62,031 nucleotides of DNA from Loktanella sp. 5RATIMAR09 (GTDB lineage Bacteria; Pseudomonadota; Alphaproteobacteria; Rhodobacterales; Rhodobacteraceae), in contig NZ_LJAL01000014.1 in NCBI RefSeq assembly GCF_001419985.1, positions 1 to 62,031 of the forward strand, in the 5' to 3' direction. Shown here piece after piece: positions 25,539 to 34,191 of the stretch; positions within the stretch are counted from its first letter, which is position 1, and every line of letters begins with the position of its first letter. Made by a program: the position numbers and the translations under genes. A model generated the notes under the pieces. It saw only the letters and a list, made by a program, of their open reading frames with translations, was not told where the DNA came from and did no database searches.

Positions 25539-26348
25539 TTAGTCTGCCCGGAGGTCCGGCAAGGTGAAATCCATGAAGCGCTGCTCTTCGGCGATGGTGG
25601 CGGCATCGATCACGCCTCCCGTGCCATCGCCCACGGTCTGGATGGCTTCGAGCTGCCACATGGCGACCAGCGCAATGGCGAGCTCCGCGGTCACGCGCGT
25701 GTTGAGATCGATGCTTTCCTTGAGTTCGTCCATGTCGTCGATGAGTCCGACAAGGCGGTCGACCCGCTCGAGCGATTGGCCTGCGTCTTCATAGCTGTTC
25801 TGGGCGGCGGCTGAGACGAGTGCGCCGGTTGTGGCCTGCGTCGCCACGCGGTTGGCCCCGGGATTGCCGCTGGTGGCCATTTCCGAGAGGGTGTCATCGT
25901 CAAATCCGAGATCGGTCAGTACCCGGTCCATCTGGGTTTCGATCTCGCCCGCGCCGGAGCCCGACAGGCCAGAGAAATCCCCAGTCTTGATCGCCTCAAT
26001 CGTGGCGAGGATGTCCCCGAACTCCTGGTCGAGCAGACCGTTCAACTCGTCTTCCATTTCCGTCCGGATGATTTCTGGAAGCTCGGCAAGGCGGGTGAGC
26101 GCTTCATAGGTTCTTTGCAGCTCCGCGAGTTGGTCCGTGAGAAGGCCGAGCTGTTCACGGAGCTGCGTCAGCTGCTCGTTTTGCAGGATCTCGTCCTCGA
26201 TCATCTGCCGGAGCTGCTGGATGTTTTGTGCAATGTTCTGGGTATCGACGACGGGCACGCCTTGTGCTGCGGCAGGGGGTAGGGCGCTGAACTGCAAGCC
26301 AACGCCAAGTGTCGTGGCCAAAGCTGTCCTCAAGAGCAGATGTCCCAT
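25539..26348 (-). CDS. virB5: VirB5/TrbJ-type pilus-tip protein
   Basis: Exported minor pilin/adhesin of the conjugative pilus. The 269-residue protein starts with a signal peptide (LLLRTALATTLGVGLQFSAL...AAAQ), followed by long helices with heptad character (NIQQLRQMIEDEILQNEQL, LREQLGLLTDQLAELQRTYE) as in VirB5/TrbJ. The C-terminal motif EEQRFMDFTLPDL closely resembles the end of the VirB1 protein next door (GAFMDFTIREIE). The start overlaps the virB1 stop by one base (TAATG). Confidence 0.8.
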   Translation of the reverse strand: MGHLLLRTALATTLGVGLQFSALPPAAAQGVPVVDTQNIAQNIQQLRQMIEDEILQNEQLTQLREQLGLLTDQLAELQRTYEALTRLAELPEIIRTEMEDELNGLLDQEFGDILATIEAIKTGDFSGLSGSGAGEIETQMDRVLTDLGFDDDTLSEMATSGNPGANRVATQATTGALVSAAAQNSYEDAGQSLERVDRLVGLIDDMDELKESIDLNTRVTAELAIALVAMWQLEAIQTVGDGTGGVIDAATIAEEQRFMDFTLPDLRAD

Positions 26349-27502
26349 TATTCAATCTCCCTGATCGTAAAATCCATGAACGCGCCTTCGGCCATGCGGA
26401 CGCTGGCCTGGGCCAGCTCCTCGGCAGAGAGGACTCGGGTGCGTGCAGCCTGAAGCCGGATGCGGGCAGCGACGAGGCGCACGAGTTCGGCGCGGGCATA
26501 GGTGTTGAGCGCGACGCTCTCCTGCACGTCCTCGGTTTCGGAAATCCGCTCGACGATGTCCGCAATACGCAAGGCGGCCTGCCTAATCGCCGCAGGGGAA
26601 TTGTTGCCATAGAAGGCCGCGCCGTGCCCGGTGATTGAGAGGTTCGCATTGGCGAGAAGTGCCGGATCAATCGTGCCGAGCGCTTCGATCCCGCCGATAC
26701 GGCTCAGGTAGAGATTGTAGCGTTCGGGAATGACCTGAACGTAATGCTGGGTTTCGGCAAAGGGTGGGACGCCGCCATACTCGAAAACCCGGCCGGGTCC
26801 GGCGTTATAGGCCGCGAGGGCGTTGATGATGTTGCCATCGAATGTGTTGAGCTGGGTCGCGAGGTAGCGCGCGCCGCCATGTACCTGCAAGTAAGGGCTG
26901 TCATAGTATTCCGGGTTGATGCCGAGATCGCTGGCGGTGCCAGGCATGATCTGTGTGAGACCATAGGCGCCGACGGGAGACCGTGCCCCAATCGTAAACC
27001 GGCTTTCCTGCCAGATCAGCGCTTGCAGCAGCGCGCGCCATTGGACGGGGGAGAGTCCTGCGCGGCCAACACCCGCAAAGCCGCTGGTCTCCTGGGCGAC
27101 CCGGATGATGAGCTGCTCGATGTTCTCGGCGGCGTCGCCGAACATCTGCGCACCGCCGGGATTGGGGTCGATGTCGGCATTGCCATAGACCGCCTCGACT
27201 GACCGGGCCGGATCCCCGCTGCCGCTTTCCAGTCCCGAGACCATCGCGGGCAAGCCCTGGCCGCCGAAGCTGGTCTGGGCATCGAGGATGCGTTGCAGGG
27301 TTTCCAGCTGCTCCCGTTCGATCTCCGCGATGAGTTCGCGCACGGCAAGCTTGTCGGCCTGAACAGCCAAGTCTGCCTCGCGATCGCCTGTCTCGACGAT
27401 GTCACGCGCGGTCAGCCCACTGTCATTGGTCGGCACGCCTTGAGACAAGCCGAGACCGGGCAGCAGGCAAAACGCGAGGATATGAGGCAGGCTAGACTTC
27501 AA
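26348..27502 (-). CDS. virB1: VirB1-type lytic transglycosylase
   Basis: Opens the peptidoglycan for the secretion channel. The 384-residue protein has a signal peptide (MKSSLPHILAFCLLPGLGLS) and a helical segment. The SLT domain follows: IWQESRFTIGARSPVGAYGLTQ contains the catalytic glutamate, with MPGTASDLG and ALAAYNAGPGRV after it. The TTG at 27502 is chosen because GGAGGG precedes it and the signal peptide starts there; it overlaps the end of the lipoprotein gene by 11 bases. The C-terminal ~110 residues are an extra helical region. Confidence 0.85.
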   Translation of the reverse strand: MKSSLPHILAFCLLPGLGLSQGVPTNDSGLTARDIVETGDREADLAVQADKLAVRELIAEIEREQLETLQRILDAQTSFGGQGLPAMVSGLESGSGDPARSVEAVYGNADIDPNPGGAQMFGDAAENIEQLIIRVAQETSGFAGVGRAGLSPVQWRALLQALIWQESRFTIGARSPVGAYGLTQIMPGTASDLGINPEYYDSPYLQVHGGARYLATQLNTFDGNIINALAAYNAGPGRVFEYGGVPPFAETQHYVQVIPERYNLYLSRIGGIEALGTIDPALLANANLSITGHGAAFYGNNSPAAIRQAALRIADIVERISETEDVQESVALNTYARAELVRLVAARIRLQAARTRVLSAEELAQASVRMAEGAFMDFTIREIE

Positions 27503-27761
27503 TGTCGCCCTCCGGGGTGCCAAGGGGCGTGAAGTCACAATCAGGCGCGACGGGTGCCGTGGACGCAAGGAAGGTGAAGCAGTTCGCCTGCGGCTCCCGA
27601 TACTGGGTGCAGGAGGCCAGCGCGCCGAGCGCAGCCAGGAGCAACAGTTTGGCGTTTCGAGATTGTCTTGAATCGTTTGTTCGCTGCCTCTCGCTGCGCT
27701 CGAACGCGAAAAACGATGCGAGATTTTTCGGTGAAATCTCAAAACGCCATATACGGATCAT
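27492..27761 (-). CDS. Small VirB7-like lipoprotein carrying a palindromic element at its N-terminus
   Basis: An 89-residue protein. The part LLLLAALGALASC is a lipoprotein signal with lipobox LASC, followed by a short mature domain with two more cysteines. Size and position fit a VirB7-type lipoprotein. The ATG overlaps the virB4 stop (ATGA), but residues ~5-38 (FEISPKNLASFFAFERSE...) are the translation of palindromic element B. The lipoprotein signal therefore sits ~37 residues inside the frame. An internal start may be used instead; none with a good ribosome site is evident. Confidence 0.65.
   Translation of the reverse strand: MIRIWRFEISPKNLASFFAFERSERQRTNDSRQSRNAKLLLLAALGALASCTQYREPQANCFTFLASTAPVAPDCDFTPLGTPEGDIEV
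27650..27749. repeat. Palindromic element B, inside the lipoprotein gene
   Basis: Terminal inverted repeats TGGCGTTTCGAGATT / AATCTCAAAACGCCA (one mismatch in 15) bound a 100-bp element. Its inner stem (AATCGTTT... / ...AAACGAT) flanks a 33-base core identical to element A. It is translated in frame as part of the lipoprotein gene. Confidence 0.8.
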
Positions 27762-30010
27762 GAAAGCCTCCAGAAGTCTGGGCGTTCGCGGTAGTCGGCG
27801 CCGACGAGCGCCTCGCCTTTCTCCATGCCGCCGAGGATCGTGAGCGTGGGCCCAAGGGCGCTCAGATCGGCATCGACGACGATTGAGCCCTGATCGTCGC
27901 GGATCAGCGCGAGGCGGCTGTTGCTGCCCGTGTTGAGAAGGACGTCGAGCTCCTTCTCCGTGAGGTTCAGCATCGCGTAATCCGCAGGCTGCGCGCGGAT
28001 ATTGGGCAGCAGGATCTGCGTCGGCACCGCCTCGACGATGGTCTTGCCGGTCCGGGTGCGCTCGAGCTGGCTTGCGTATTGTGTCATCATCACCGCGACG
28101 GTGTTCTGCTTGCGCGCGGTCACCAGCCAGTTCGACAGCCGCTCGGCGAAATACGCGTTGTCGAGGGCCTTCCAGGCCTCGTCGATCACGATGATGGTGG
28201 GGCGGCGATCCTCGATCTCGCGTTCGACCCGGCGGAAAAGATAGGAGAGAACCGCCATCCGCTCCTTGTCGGCCTCGCTGTCGAGAATACCGGTCAGATC
28301 GAAGCCCACCACATCGCCCTTGAGCGAGAACGTGTCCTCGAGGCTCTGCCCGAAGATCCAGCCATAGCGGCCGTCCTCGGTCCACTCGAGCAGGCGCTGG
28401 TGCAGATCGCCGCCATCGTCGGTGGATACAAAAAGCGATGCGAAATCCCGCCAGTTCCGCAGGGCCGGATTGGTGGCCTGGGCATTCTGGCGCACCACTT
28501 CCTGGATGCGGTTGGTCTGTGCCGGTGTGAGCGGCTTGTCGGCACGGTAGAGCAGGGTTGTGAGCCAATCCGAGAGCCAGGCGGTGCCGCGCGCATCGGT
28601 CTCTGTCCAGAGCGGGTTGAGACCCGTGGGCTGGCCGGCGTTCAGGGACGCGTAGCGCCCGCCATTGGCGCGCACCGCCATCTCCATACCAAGACGGTAA
28701 TCGAAGACGAAGACCCGGGCGCCCGCGCGACGGGCCTGGGTCATCAGGAAGGCCGAAAGCACAGACTTACCTGACCCGGGCCGCCCCATGATCAGGGTAT
28801 GGCCGCTTGTCGGTTCTTTGTCGGGCGAGCCTTGTTCGTGATAGGAAAACCGGTAGGCGCTTTGCTCCGGGGTGGGCAGATAGGTGATGACCCGGCCCCA
28901 AGGGGTAAGTGCTGCAGGTTTGCCAAGTTGCGTCCGGTGAAAGGCCGCAAAATCCGCGAAGTTGCGATTGGTGACGGCGCTGGCACGCACGCGCTTGGGC
29001 TGGTTGCCGGGATGCTGGCTGAGGTAATGCGCCTTGGCGGCGACCCGCTCGCCAATCATCTTCACGCCTTCGGTTGCGGCGGCGTTCACGATCTCCGCGC
29101 TGAGGGTCTGCAGCTCTTCGAGCGTTTCGCAGAAGAGCGTCACGACCATGTGGTGCTCGCCGAAGCTCTGGCGCTTGGCTTCGAGATCATCGGCGGCGAT
29201 GTCGAGGGCTTCCATGAGCGAGAGGGCTGCGTCCTGAGAGGCCTGCATCTGGCGCTTTTGCCGCTTGATGCGGCCCGCCATGAGGTTCGAATTGATCGGC
29301 GTGAAGGAATGGGTGACGATCATGTCGACCGGCAGGTTCAGCATGTCGAACATGGTGCAGGAGGTGCCTTCGGAGTATTCCCCGATGGTGAAACTCTTGC
29401 CGTAGCGATGGCCCACGACGCCCTCGGAAAGCTCGAAATGATCGCCGTGGAACGTCACGCGGGTATTGGCGACGTTGAAGGACAAAAAGCCGTAGGTGTT
29501 TGCCGGGTAGAGCGGCAGCTCTGTTCCTGTGTTGAGCGCGCCCAGAAACCCCACCAACTCCCCCGATGCGGCTGACAGCAGGCACGGTTTGAGCTCGGTG
29601 AGGCCCGAGAGGAAGACGTTCACGGCCTCGCTGAGGCGCTGCTGGCGTTTGCGGGTCTCCTCTCTCAGGCGGTCCGGCGCGCGGCGTTCTGATCCGGCGT
29701 GTGCGGAAGGCGCTGGAGGAATCAGGGCCCCAAGAAGCCCAGTGACCCCGCCCGGTCCTAAGTGCCGTTCTTGCCGCGCAAAGTCAGGCGTTTGTTCCTC
29801 GATTTCGATGGTGGAGAAGAATACCGCGCCGATGGTCAGTATCACAGCGCCGTCGAACACCGAGACCGGGGCCGTCCCCATCACCGCCTGCAGATAGGTG
29901 ACAATGACCTGCGCCGGAACGATCACCGCGAGACTGATCCAGACCGCCCGCATGTCCGTCGTTCGTGGTCGGCCAACCTTCGACGCTTGCGGCATGAACG
30001 GCGCGACCAA
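27758..30010 (-). CDS. virB4: VirB4 ATPase lacking its N-terminal domain, fused to a P-type ATPase tail
   Basis: VirB4 is the large ATPase that energises pilus assembly. From ~29790 leftward the protein is a good VirB4: the TPINSNLMAGRIKRQKRQMQ region, Walker A GRPGSGKS, Walker B TIIVIDEAWK, and the end with LNTGSNSRLALIRDDQGS. The usual first ~150-200 residues are missing. In their place, residues ~21-73 match the C-terminal membrane region of a cation P-type ATPase (RAVWISLAVIV... to ...GAVFFSTIEIEEQ), alignable with the end of the intact ATPase at 31357-34113. Possible starts are a TTG at 30010 or ATG at 29953. The product is probably non-functional or altered. Confidence 0.8.
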   Translation of the reverse strand: MVAPFMPQASKVGRPRTTDMRAVWISLAVIVPAQVIVTYLQAVMGTAPVSVFDGAVILTIGAVFFSTIEIEEQTPDFARQERHLGPGGVTGLLGALIPPAPSAHAGSERRAPDRLREETRKRQQRLSEAVNVFLSGLTELKPCLLSAASGELVGFLGALNTGTELPLYPANTYGFLSFNVANTRVTFHGDHFELSEGVVGHRYGKSFTIGEYSEGTSCTMFDMLNLPVDMIVTHSFTPINSNLMAGRIKRQKRQMQASQDAALSLMEALDIAADDLEAKRQSFGEHHMVVTLFCETLEELQTLSAEIVNAAATEGVKMIGERVAAKAHYLSQHPGNQPKRVRASAVTNRNFADFAAFHRTQLGKPAALTPWGRVITYLPTPEQSAYRFSYHEQGSPDKEPTSGHTLIMGRPGSGKSVLSAFLMTQARRAGARVFVFDYRLGMEMAVRANGGRYASLNAGQPTGLNPLWTETDARGTAWLSDWLTTLLYRADKPLTPAQTNRIQEVVRQNAQATNPALRNWRDFASLFVSTDDGGDLHQRLLEWTEDGRYGWIFGQSLEDTFSLKGDVVGFDLTGILDSEADKERMAVLSYLFRRVEREIEDRRPTIIVIDEAWKALDNAYFAERLSNWLVTARKQNTVAVMMTQYASQLERTRTGKTIVEAVPTQILLPNIRAQPADYAMLNLTEKELDVLLNTGSNSRLALIRDDQGSIVVDADLSALGPTLTILGGMEKGEALVGADYRERPDFWRLS
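29792..29953 (-). pseudogene. Fragment of a cation P-type ATPase (last two membrane helices)
   Basis: About 53 codons encode RAVWIS...VTYLQAVMG, then SVFDGAVILTIGAVFF, then IEIEEQ. The intact ATPase in the same window ends RAVWIS...LTYAPPMQAVF, SLLDGAIMIAIGVAFF, VEMEKQ. The fragment runs in frame into virB4 and marks a recombination junction. Homology to the ATPase stops abruptly upstream of the first codon listed. Confidence 0.75.
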
Positions 30011-30421
30011 GGCCTATTCCTCATCCGTGGTGTCGCTTGCGTATCGTTGACTGCGTCAGTCAAAGTGGGGCCGAGTGATTTCAGCCAGTTGCGATTCTCT
30101 GGGGTCGCGAGGCCTGCAGAATACGAAACCCTGGAAGAAAATCGCTCAACTTGGTTTTCGGTTCGCCTCTGAATGAGGAAAATACGGATTCGCATCGAAC
30201 GCAACCGGATCAGGCACCGGAAGGATGGAGTGTTGGATTGCTGGATACTTGGGCTGTCTATAAGGCGCTTTTCGCCTTGCAGAATTTACGACAGTGTCAT
30301 CGCTCCGTTTATTCTGGTACTTCGGGAGTCTGATCGAGGCTACCCCAAAAAAAGATATGCACGGGGCATCGTGCGACCGCTAAGCGGACTTAGCTTGAAC
30401 CCAAAATAATGAGGAATGACG
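30011..30421. other. Gene-free junction between the virB operon and the stress/ATPase operon
   Basis: These ~410 bases hold no convincing gene. They lie between two divergent transcription units and presumably contain the promoter of the universal stress protein gene. GAGGA at 30411-30415 serves as its ribosome site. I see no clear FNR-type palindrome. Confidence 0.4.
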
Positions 30422-31270
30422 ATGAAAATACTCTTGGCAACAGATCTTTCCGAACGCAGCGACCGGGCTCTGCGCCGCGCCGTCCTTCTTTGCAAAAAGC
30501 TCGGAGGGGAACTTCGAGCGCTGCATGCCGTTGATGACACGCTGCCAAGTGTAATTGCCAAAGAGGTCAAGTCCAATGCGGCATCCTTCCTGCGGGAACA
30601 GATAGCGGCGTTGGACGCTAACGTGGCGACGACGGCAAAAGTCGATGTTCGGTTCGGGCATCCGTGGGAAACCATCGTCGAGGCTGCAAATGAAGGCGGG
30701 CCTGACCTTGTCGTTATGGGCGTCCATCGCAATCGCGGCATTGCCGACCTTTTTGCCGGAACCACTCTACACCGCGTGGCCCGGGCCATCGATAAACCGG
30801 TGCTGGCGGTCAGGCGCGATCCGGTAGGTAACTACCGCAACGTGATTGTCGGTACAGACCTTTCAAAAAGCGCGGCGGCCGCCGCCGAGCTTGCACTGAA
30901 GCTCTCCAACCCGGAGGCGCTCAGATTTGTTCAATCATACCATATCCCATTCAAGGGGTTGGTCATGCGAACGGATGGGCGGGGCGACATCTCTGCGCGC
31001 GAACGTAAGCAAGTGGAGGACCCGATACGGAAGGATCTGAGCGAATGGATCAAATCCTTGCCGCAAGAACTTCACCGTGTAAGGTCAGAAATCCGTGAAG
31101 GCGGGCCGATACGCGTGCTCGAGGACATAGTGCTCCGCAACGACGCCGATCTTCTGGCCATCGGACAGCACAGCCGGTCCGGCCTCGTGGAGGCTTTCCT
31201 GGGAAGTGTCGCCAAGGAACTCATGAGTTCGATGCCGACAGATTTGCTGTTGGCACCGGCGCACACCTAG
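30422..31270 (+). CDS. Tandem-domain universal stress protein
   Basis: Two UspA domains in 282 residues. Domain 1 starts MKILLATDLSERSDRALRRA and ends with the ATP-binding pattern MGVHRNRGIADLFAGTTLHR. Domain 2 starts NVIVGTDLSKSAAAAAE and ends with GQHSRSGLVEAFLGSVA. Both keep the G-x2-G-x9-G(S/T) signature, so ATP binding is expected. The ATG at 30422 is preferred to one at 30416, which lies too close to the GAGGA site. It is followed 86 bases on by the cation ATPase, a common partnership in proteobacterial stress islands. Confidence 0.9.
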   Translation: MKILLATDLSERSDRALRRAVLLCKKLGGELRALHAVDDTLPSVIAKEVKSNAASFLREQIAALDANVATTAKVDVRFGHPWETIVEAANEGGPDLVVMGVHRNRGIADLFAGTTLHRVARAIDKPVLAVRRDPVGNYRNVIVGTDLSKSAAAAAELALKLSNPEALRFVQSYHIPFKGLVMRTDGRGDISARERKQVEDPIRKDLSEWIKSLPQELHRVRSEIREGGPIRVLEDIVLRNDADLLAIGQHSRSGLVEAFLGSVAKELMSSMPTDLLLAPAHT

Positions 31271-31356
31271 ATTGCAGATATGATCCATCGCATTCGAGTT
31301 GTGCTGGACTCGCGGTAGGAACGGCGAATCCGGGAATGGATTGAACCTCAAGGCAG

Positions 31357-34113
31357 ATGATGGAAGACACCCACAATCTCAAGTCGCCGCAGACGGACAG
31401 TTCCGCAGACAACTGGCATAGCCTGTCAGTCACTGACGCGTTTGCGGCGTTGGACGCAGCGGCTGGCGGTCTCGACACGAGCGAGGCCAATGCCCGCGCA
31501 GCGCGTTTTGGGCCTAACAGGTTGCCGGAGCCGCATCGGCCGGGACCGGTCCGGCGCCTCCTCGCGCAGTTTCATAACCTCTTGATCTATGTCCTGATCG
31601 GCGCTGCTGCGATCACTGCGGGGTTGGGTCATTTCATCGACACCAGCGTAATCTTGCTGGTGGTTCTGGTGAATGCCGCCATCGGGTTCATCCAGGAGGG
31701 CCGCGCCGAAGCGGCGATATCTGCCCTGCACCGGATGCTGGCACCGATGGCCTCGGTGTTGAGAGACGGCAGCCGGACCCGGATCGAAGCCGAGGCTCTG
31801 ATGCCCGGCGATGTGATCTTTCTGGAGGCCGGGGACAGGGTTCCCGCGGATGCGCGGCTGATTGAGGCACATCACCTCAAGGTACAGGAGGCCATCCTGA
31901 CCGGGGAATCGGTGGCGGTCGAGAAAGCCACGCATCCCGTTGCGGCCGACGCGCCCCTGGGCGACCGGACCTGCATGGCTTTCAGCAGCACGCTTGTCGT
32001 TGCCGGGCAGGGCCGGGCGATCGTTACCGGAACCGGTGCGCGGACGGAAATCGGCCGGATCAGCGGCATGCTCGCCGCCGTCGAACCCCTGACCACGCCG
32101 CTTCTGCGCAAGATGGCGTCCTTTGCGCGATGGATCACGGCGCTGATCCTTACATGCGCCGGGCTCTTGCTGGTCTATGGGTTTTTTGTCCAGCATTACG
32201 AATTCGAAGAGCTTTTCATGACCGTTGTCGGCCTTTCGGTCGCAGCGATCCCGGAAGGGTTGCCGGCGGTTCTGACCATCACGCTTGCAATCGGCGTGCG
32301 CAAAATGGCCGACCGCCACGCCATCGTCCGCCGCCTGCCGGCGATTGAGACGCTGGGCGCATTGACCGTCATCTGTACCGACAAGACCGGCACACTGACC
32401 CGCAACGAGATGATGGTGGCCTCGCTGGTCGCAGCGGGCCTACGCTACGGTGTGACCGGAGACGGCTATCTTCCGGAGGGCGAGATCAGACCTTCAGAAA
32501 CCGGTCCGGAGAGCAAGGAAAATCCGGCGCTTCGGGAAATGCTGATCGCTGGTGCACTTTGCAATGACAGCGCGATTGCGGGGCAAGGCGACGAACGCGT
32601 GGTCTCAGGCGACCCGATGGAGGGTGCCCTTCTTGTGTTATCTGAAAAGGCTGGCGAACGGCCCGCCGAGTTACAAGGCAATTGGACCAGACTTGCGACC
32701 ATTCCCTTTGACGCGGCGCACCGCTTTATGGCGACACTGGATCAGAACGCGGTTGGTGAAGCGCGTATCAATGTCAAAGGTGCGCCTGAAGCCTTGCTGG
32801 AACTGTGCACCCAACAGGCCAGCACAACCGGCGGCCATGAGCCGCTTGATCGGGACTTCTGGCATGGCGAGGTCGACCGGATCGCGGTCGATGGCCAAAG
32901 GGTCATCGCGCTGGCAGGAAAGCGAGCCGCCGATGGTGCCCGGGCACTCGAAAAGGGCGATCTGGAGAACGGCCTCGTTTTTCTGGGTCTGGTCGGGCTG
33001 ATCGATCCGCCCCGTTCGGAAGCAATCGAATCCGTCGCCGAATGCCGCCGCGCCGGCATTCAGGTCAAGATGATCACCGGAGATCACGCCGCCACAGCTT
33101 CGGCAATCGCGGCGAAGATCGGTCTAGAGGCGCCCGAACGGGTGCTGACCGGCCGGGACATCGACCGGCTCGATGATCCGATGTTGATGCTGGAGGCCCG
33201 GATGACAAACGTCTTCGCGCGCACCACGCCCGGGCACAAGCTCCGTCTGGTCAAGGCGCTGCAGGCAGCGAACCAAATTGTCGCAATGACCGGGGATGGG
33301 GTGAATGACGCGCCCGCGCTGAAGCGTGCCGATGCGGGGGTGGCCATGGGGATCACCGGGTCGGACGCCGCCAAGGAGGTTGCGGACCTCGTTCTGACCG
33401 ACGACAATTTCGCCTCGATCGCCGCCGCCGTGCGTGAGGGCCGCACCGTCTATGACAATATCCGGAAAGCGATCAGCTGGACGCTGCCGACGAATGCGGG
33501 TGAGGCCTCGGTTGTGATACTGGCTCTGATCATGGGGCTCGCGCTTCCTTTCTCGCCATTGCAAATCCTGTGGATCAACCTTGTCAGCGCTGGCACGCTC
33601 GGCGTTGCGCTGGCATTCGAGCGCTCCGAGATCGACTCGATGCGCCGCCCTCCGCACCCTGTCAATGCAGCAGTCCTCGACCGAGATCTTGTCTGGCATG
33701 TGGTTCTCGTCTCAGGTCTTTTTTTTGCCGCGATCTATGGAGTTTTCAACTACGCGATCGACCGCGGCGACAGCCTTGAGGAGGCGCGAACGCTCGCCGT
33801 TAACACGCTGATCATTCTGAAAATATTCCATCTCTTCTACATACGAAACATCTATACGACCTCCCTGACCTGGGAGGCCGCACGTGGCACCCGCGCTGTC
33901 TGGATCAGTGTGACGGTCGTTGCAGCAGCGCAGTTGCTTCTGACCTACGCCCCGCCGATGCAGGCGGTGTTCGACACAAGACCCGCCTCCTTGTTGGATG
34001 GGGCCATCATGATCGCGATCGGCGTGGCGTTCTTCGCCATCGTCGAAATGGAGAAACAGATCCGCCTACGGCTTACCGACTATGCAGACGGGTTGAAAGG
34101 ACGGCAGCTGTGA
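31357..34113 (+). CDS. P2-type cation-transporting ATPase
   Basis: A 918-residue P-type ATPase of the PMR1/Ca2+-ATPase-like group. The actuator motif is LTGES, the phosphorylation site CTDKTGTLT carries D342, and the hinge MTGDGVNDAPALK is intact. About ten membrane helices are arranged 2+2+6. The M4 motif AAIPEGLPAVLTI (PEGLP) indicates Ca2+/Mn2+ or Na+-type transport rather than copper or zinc; no CPC is present. It lies between two universal stress protein genes. Its C-terminus is the closest match to the fragment fused to virB4. Confidence 0.93.
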   Translation: MMEDTHNLKSPQTDSSADNWHSLSVTDAFAALDAAAGGLDTSEANARAARFGPNRLPEPHRPGPVRRLLAQFHNLLIYVLIGAAAITAGLGHFIDTSVILLVVLVNAAIGFIQEGRAEAAISALHRMLAPMASVLRDGSRTRIEAEALMPGDVIFLEAGDRVPADARLIEAHHLKVQEAILTGESVAVEKATHPVAADAPLGDRTCMAFSSTLVVAGQGRAIVTGTGARTEIGRISGMLAAVEPLTTPLLRKMASFARWITALILTCAGLLLVYGFFVQHYEFEELFMTVVGLSVAAIPEGLPAVLTITLAIGVRKMADRHAIVRRLPAIETLGALTVICTDKTGTLTRNEMMVASLVAAGLRYGVTGDGYLPEGEIRPSETGPESKENPALREMLIAGALCNDSAIAGQGDERVVSGDPMEGALLVLSEKAGERPAELQGNWTRLATIPFDAAHRFMATLDQNAVGEARINVKGAPEALLELCTQQASTTGGHEPLDRDFWHGEVDRIAVDGQRVIALAGKRAADGARALEKGDLENGLVFLGLVGLIDPPRSEAIESVAECRRAGIQVKMITGDHAATASAIAAKIGLEAPERVLTGRDIDRLDDPMLMLEARMTNVFARTTPGHKLRLVKALQAANQIVAMTGDGVNDAPALKRADAGVAMGITGSDAAKEVADLVLTDDNFASIAAAVREGRTVYDNIRKAISWTLPTNAGEASVVILALIMGLALPFSPLQILWINLVSAGTLGVALAFERSEIDSMRRPPHPVNAAVLDRDLVWHVVLVSGLFFAAIYGVFNYAIDRGDSLEEARTLAVNTLIILKIFHLFYIRNIYTTSLTWEAARGTRAVWISVTVVAAAQLLLTYAPPMQAVFDTRPASLLDGAIMIAIGVAFFAIVEMEKQIRLRLTDYADGLKGRQL

Positions 34114-34191
34114 CAAGCATCTTGGCATTTCGCCTCGCACCGAAAAGTGCGAGAACAACCCGCTCACCCAAAGGAAGGAAGGAGTATCTTA

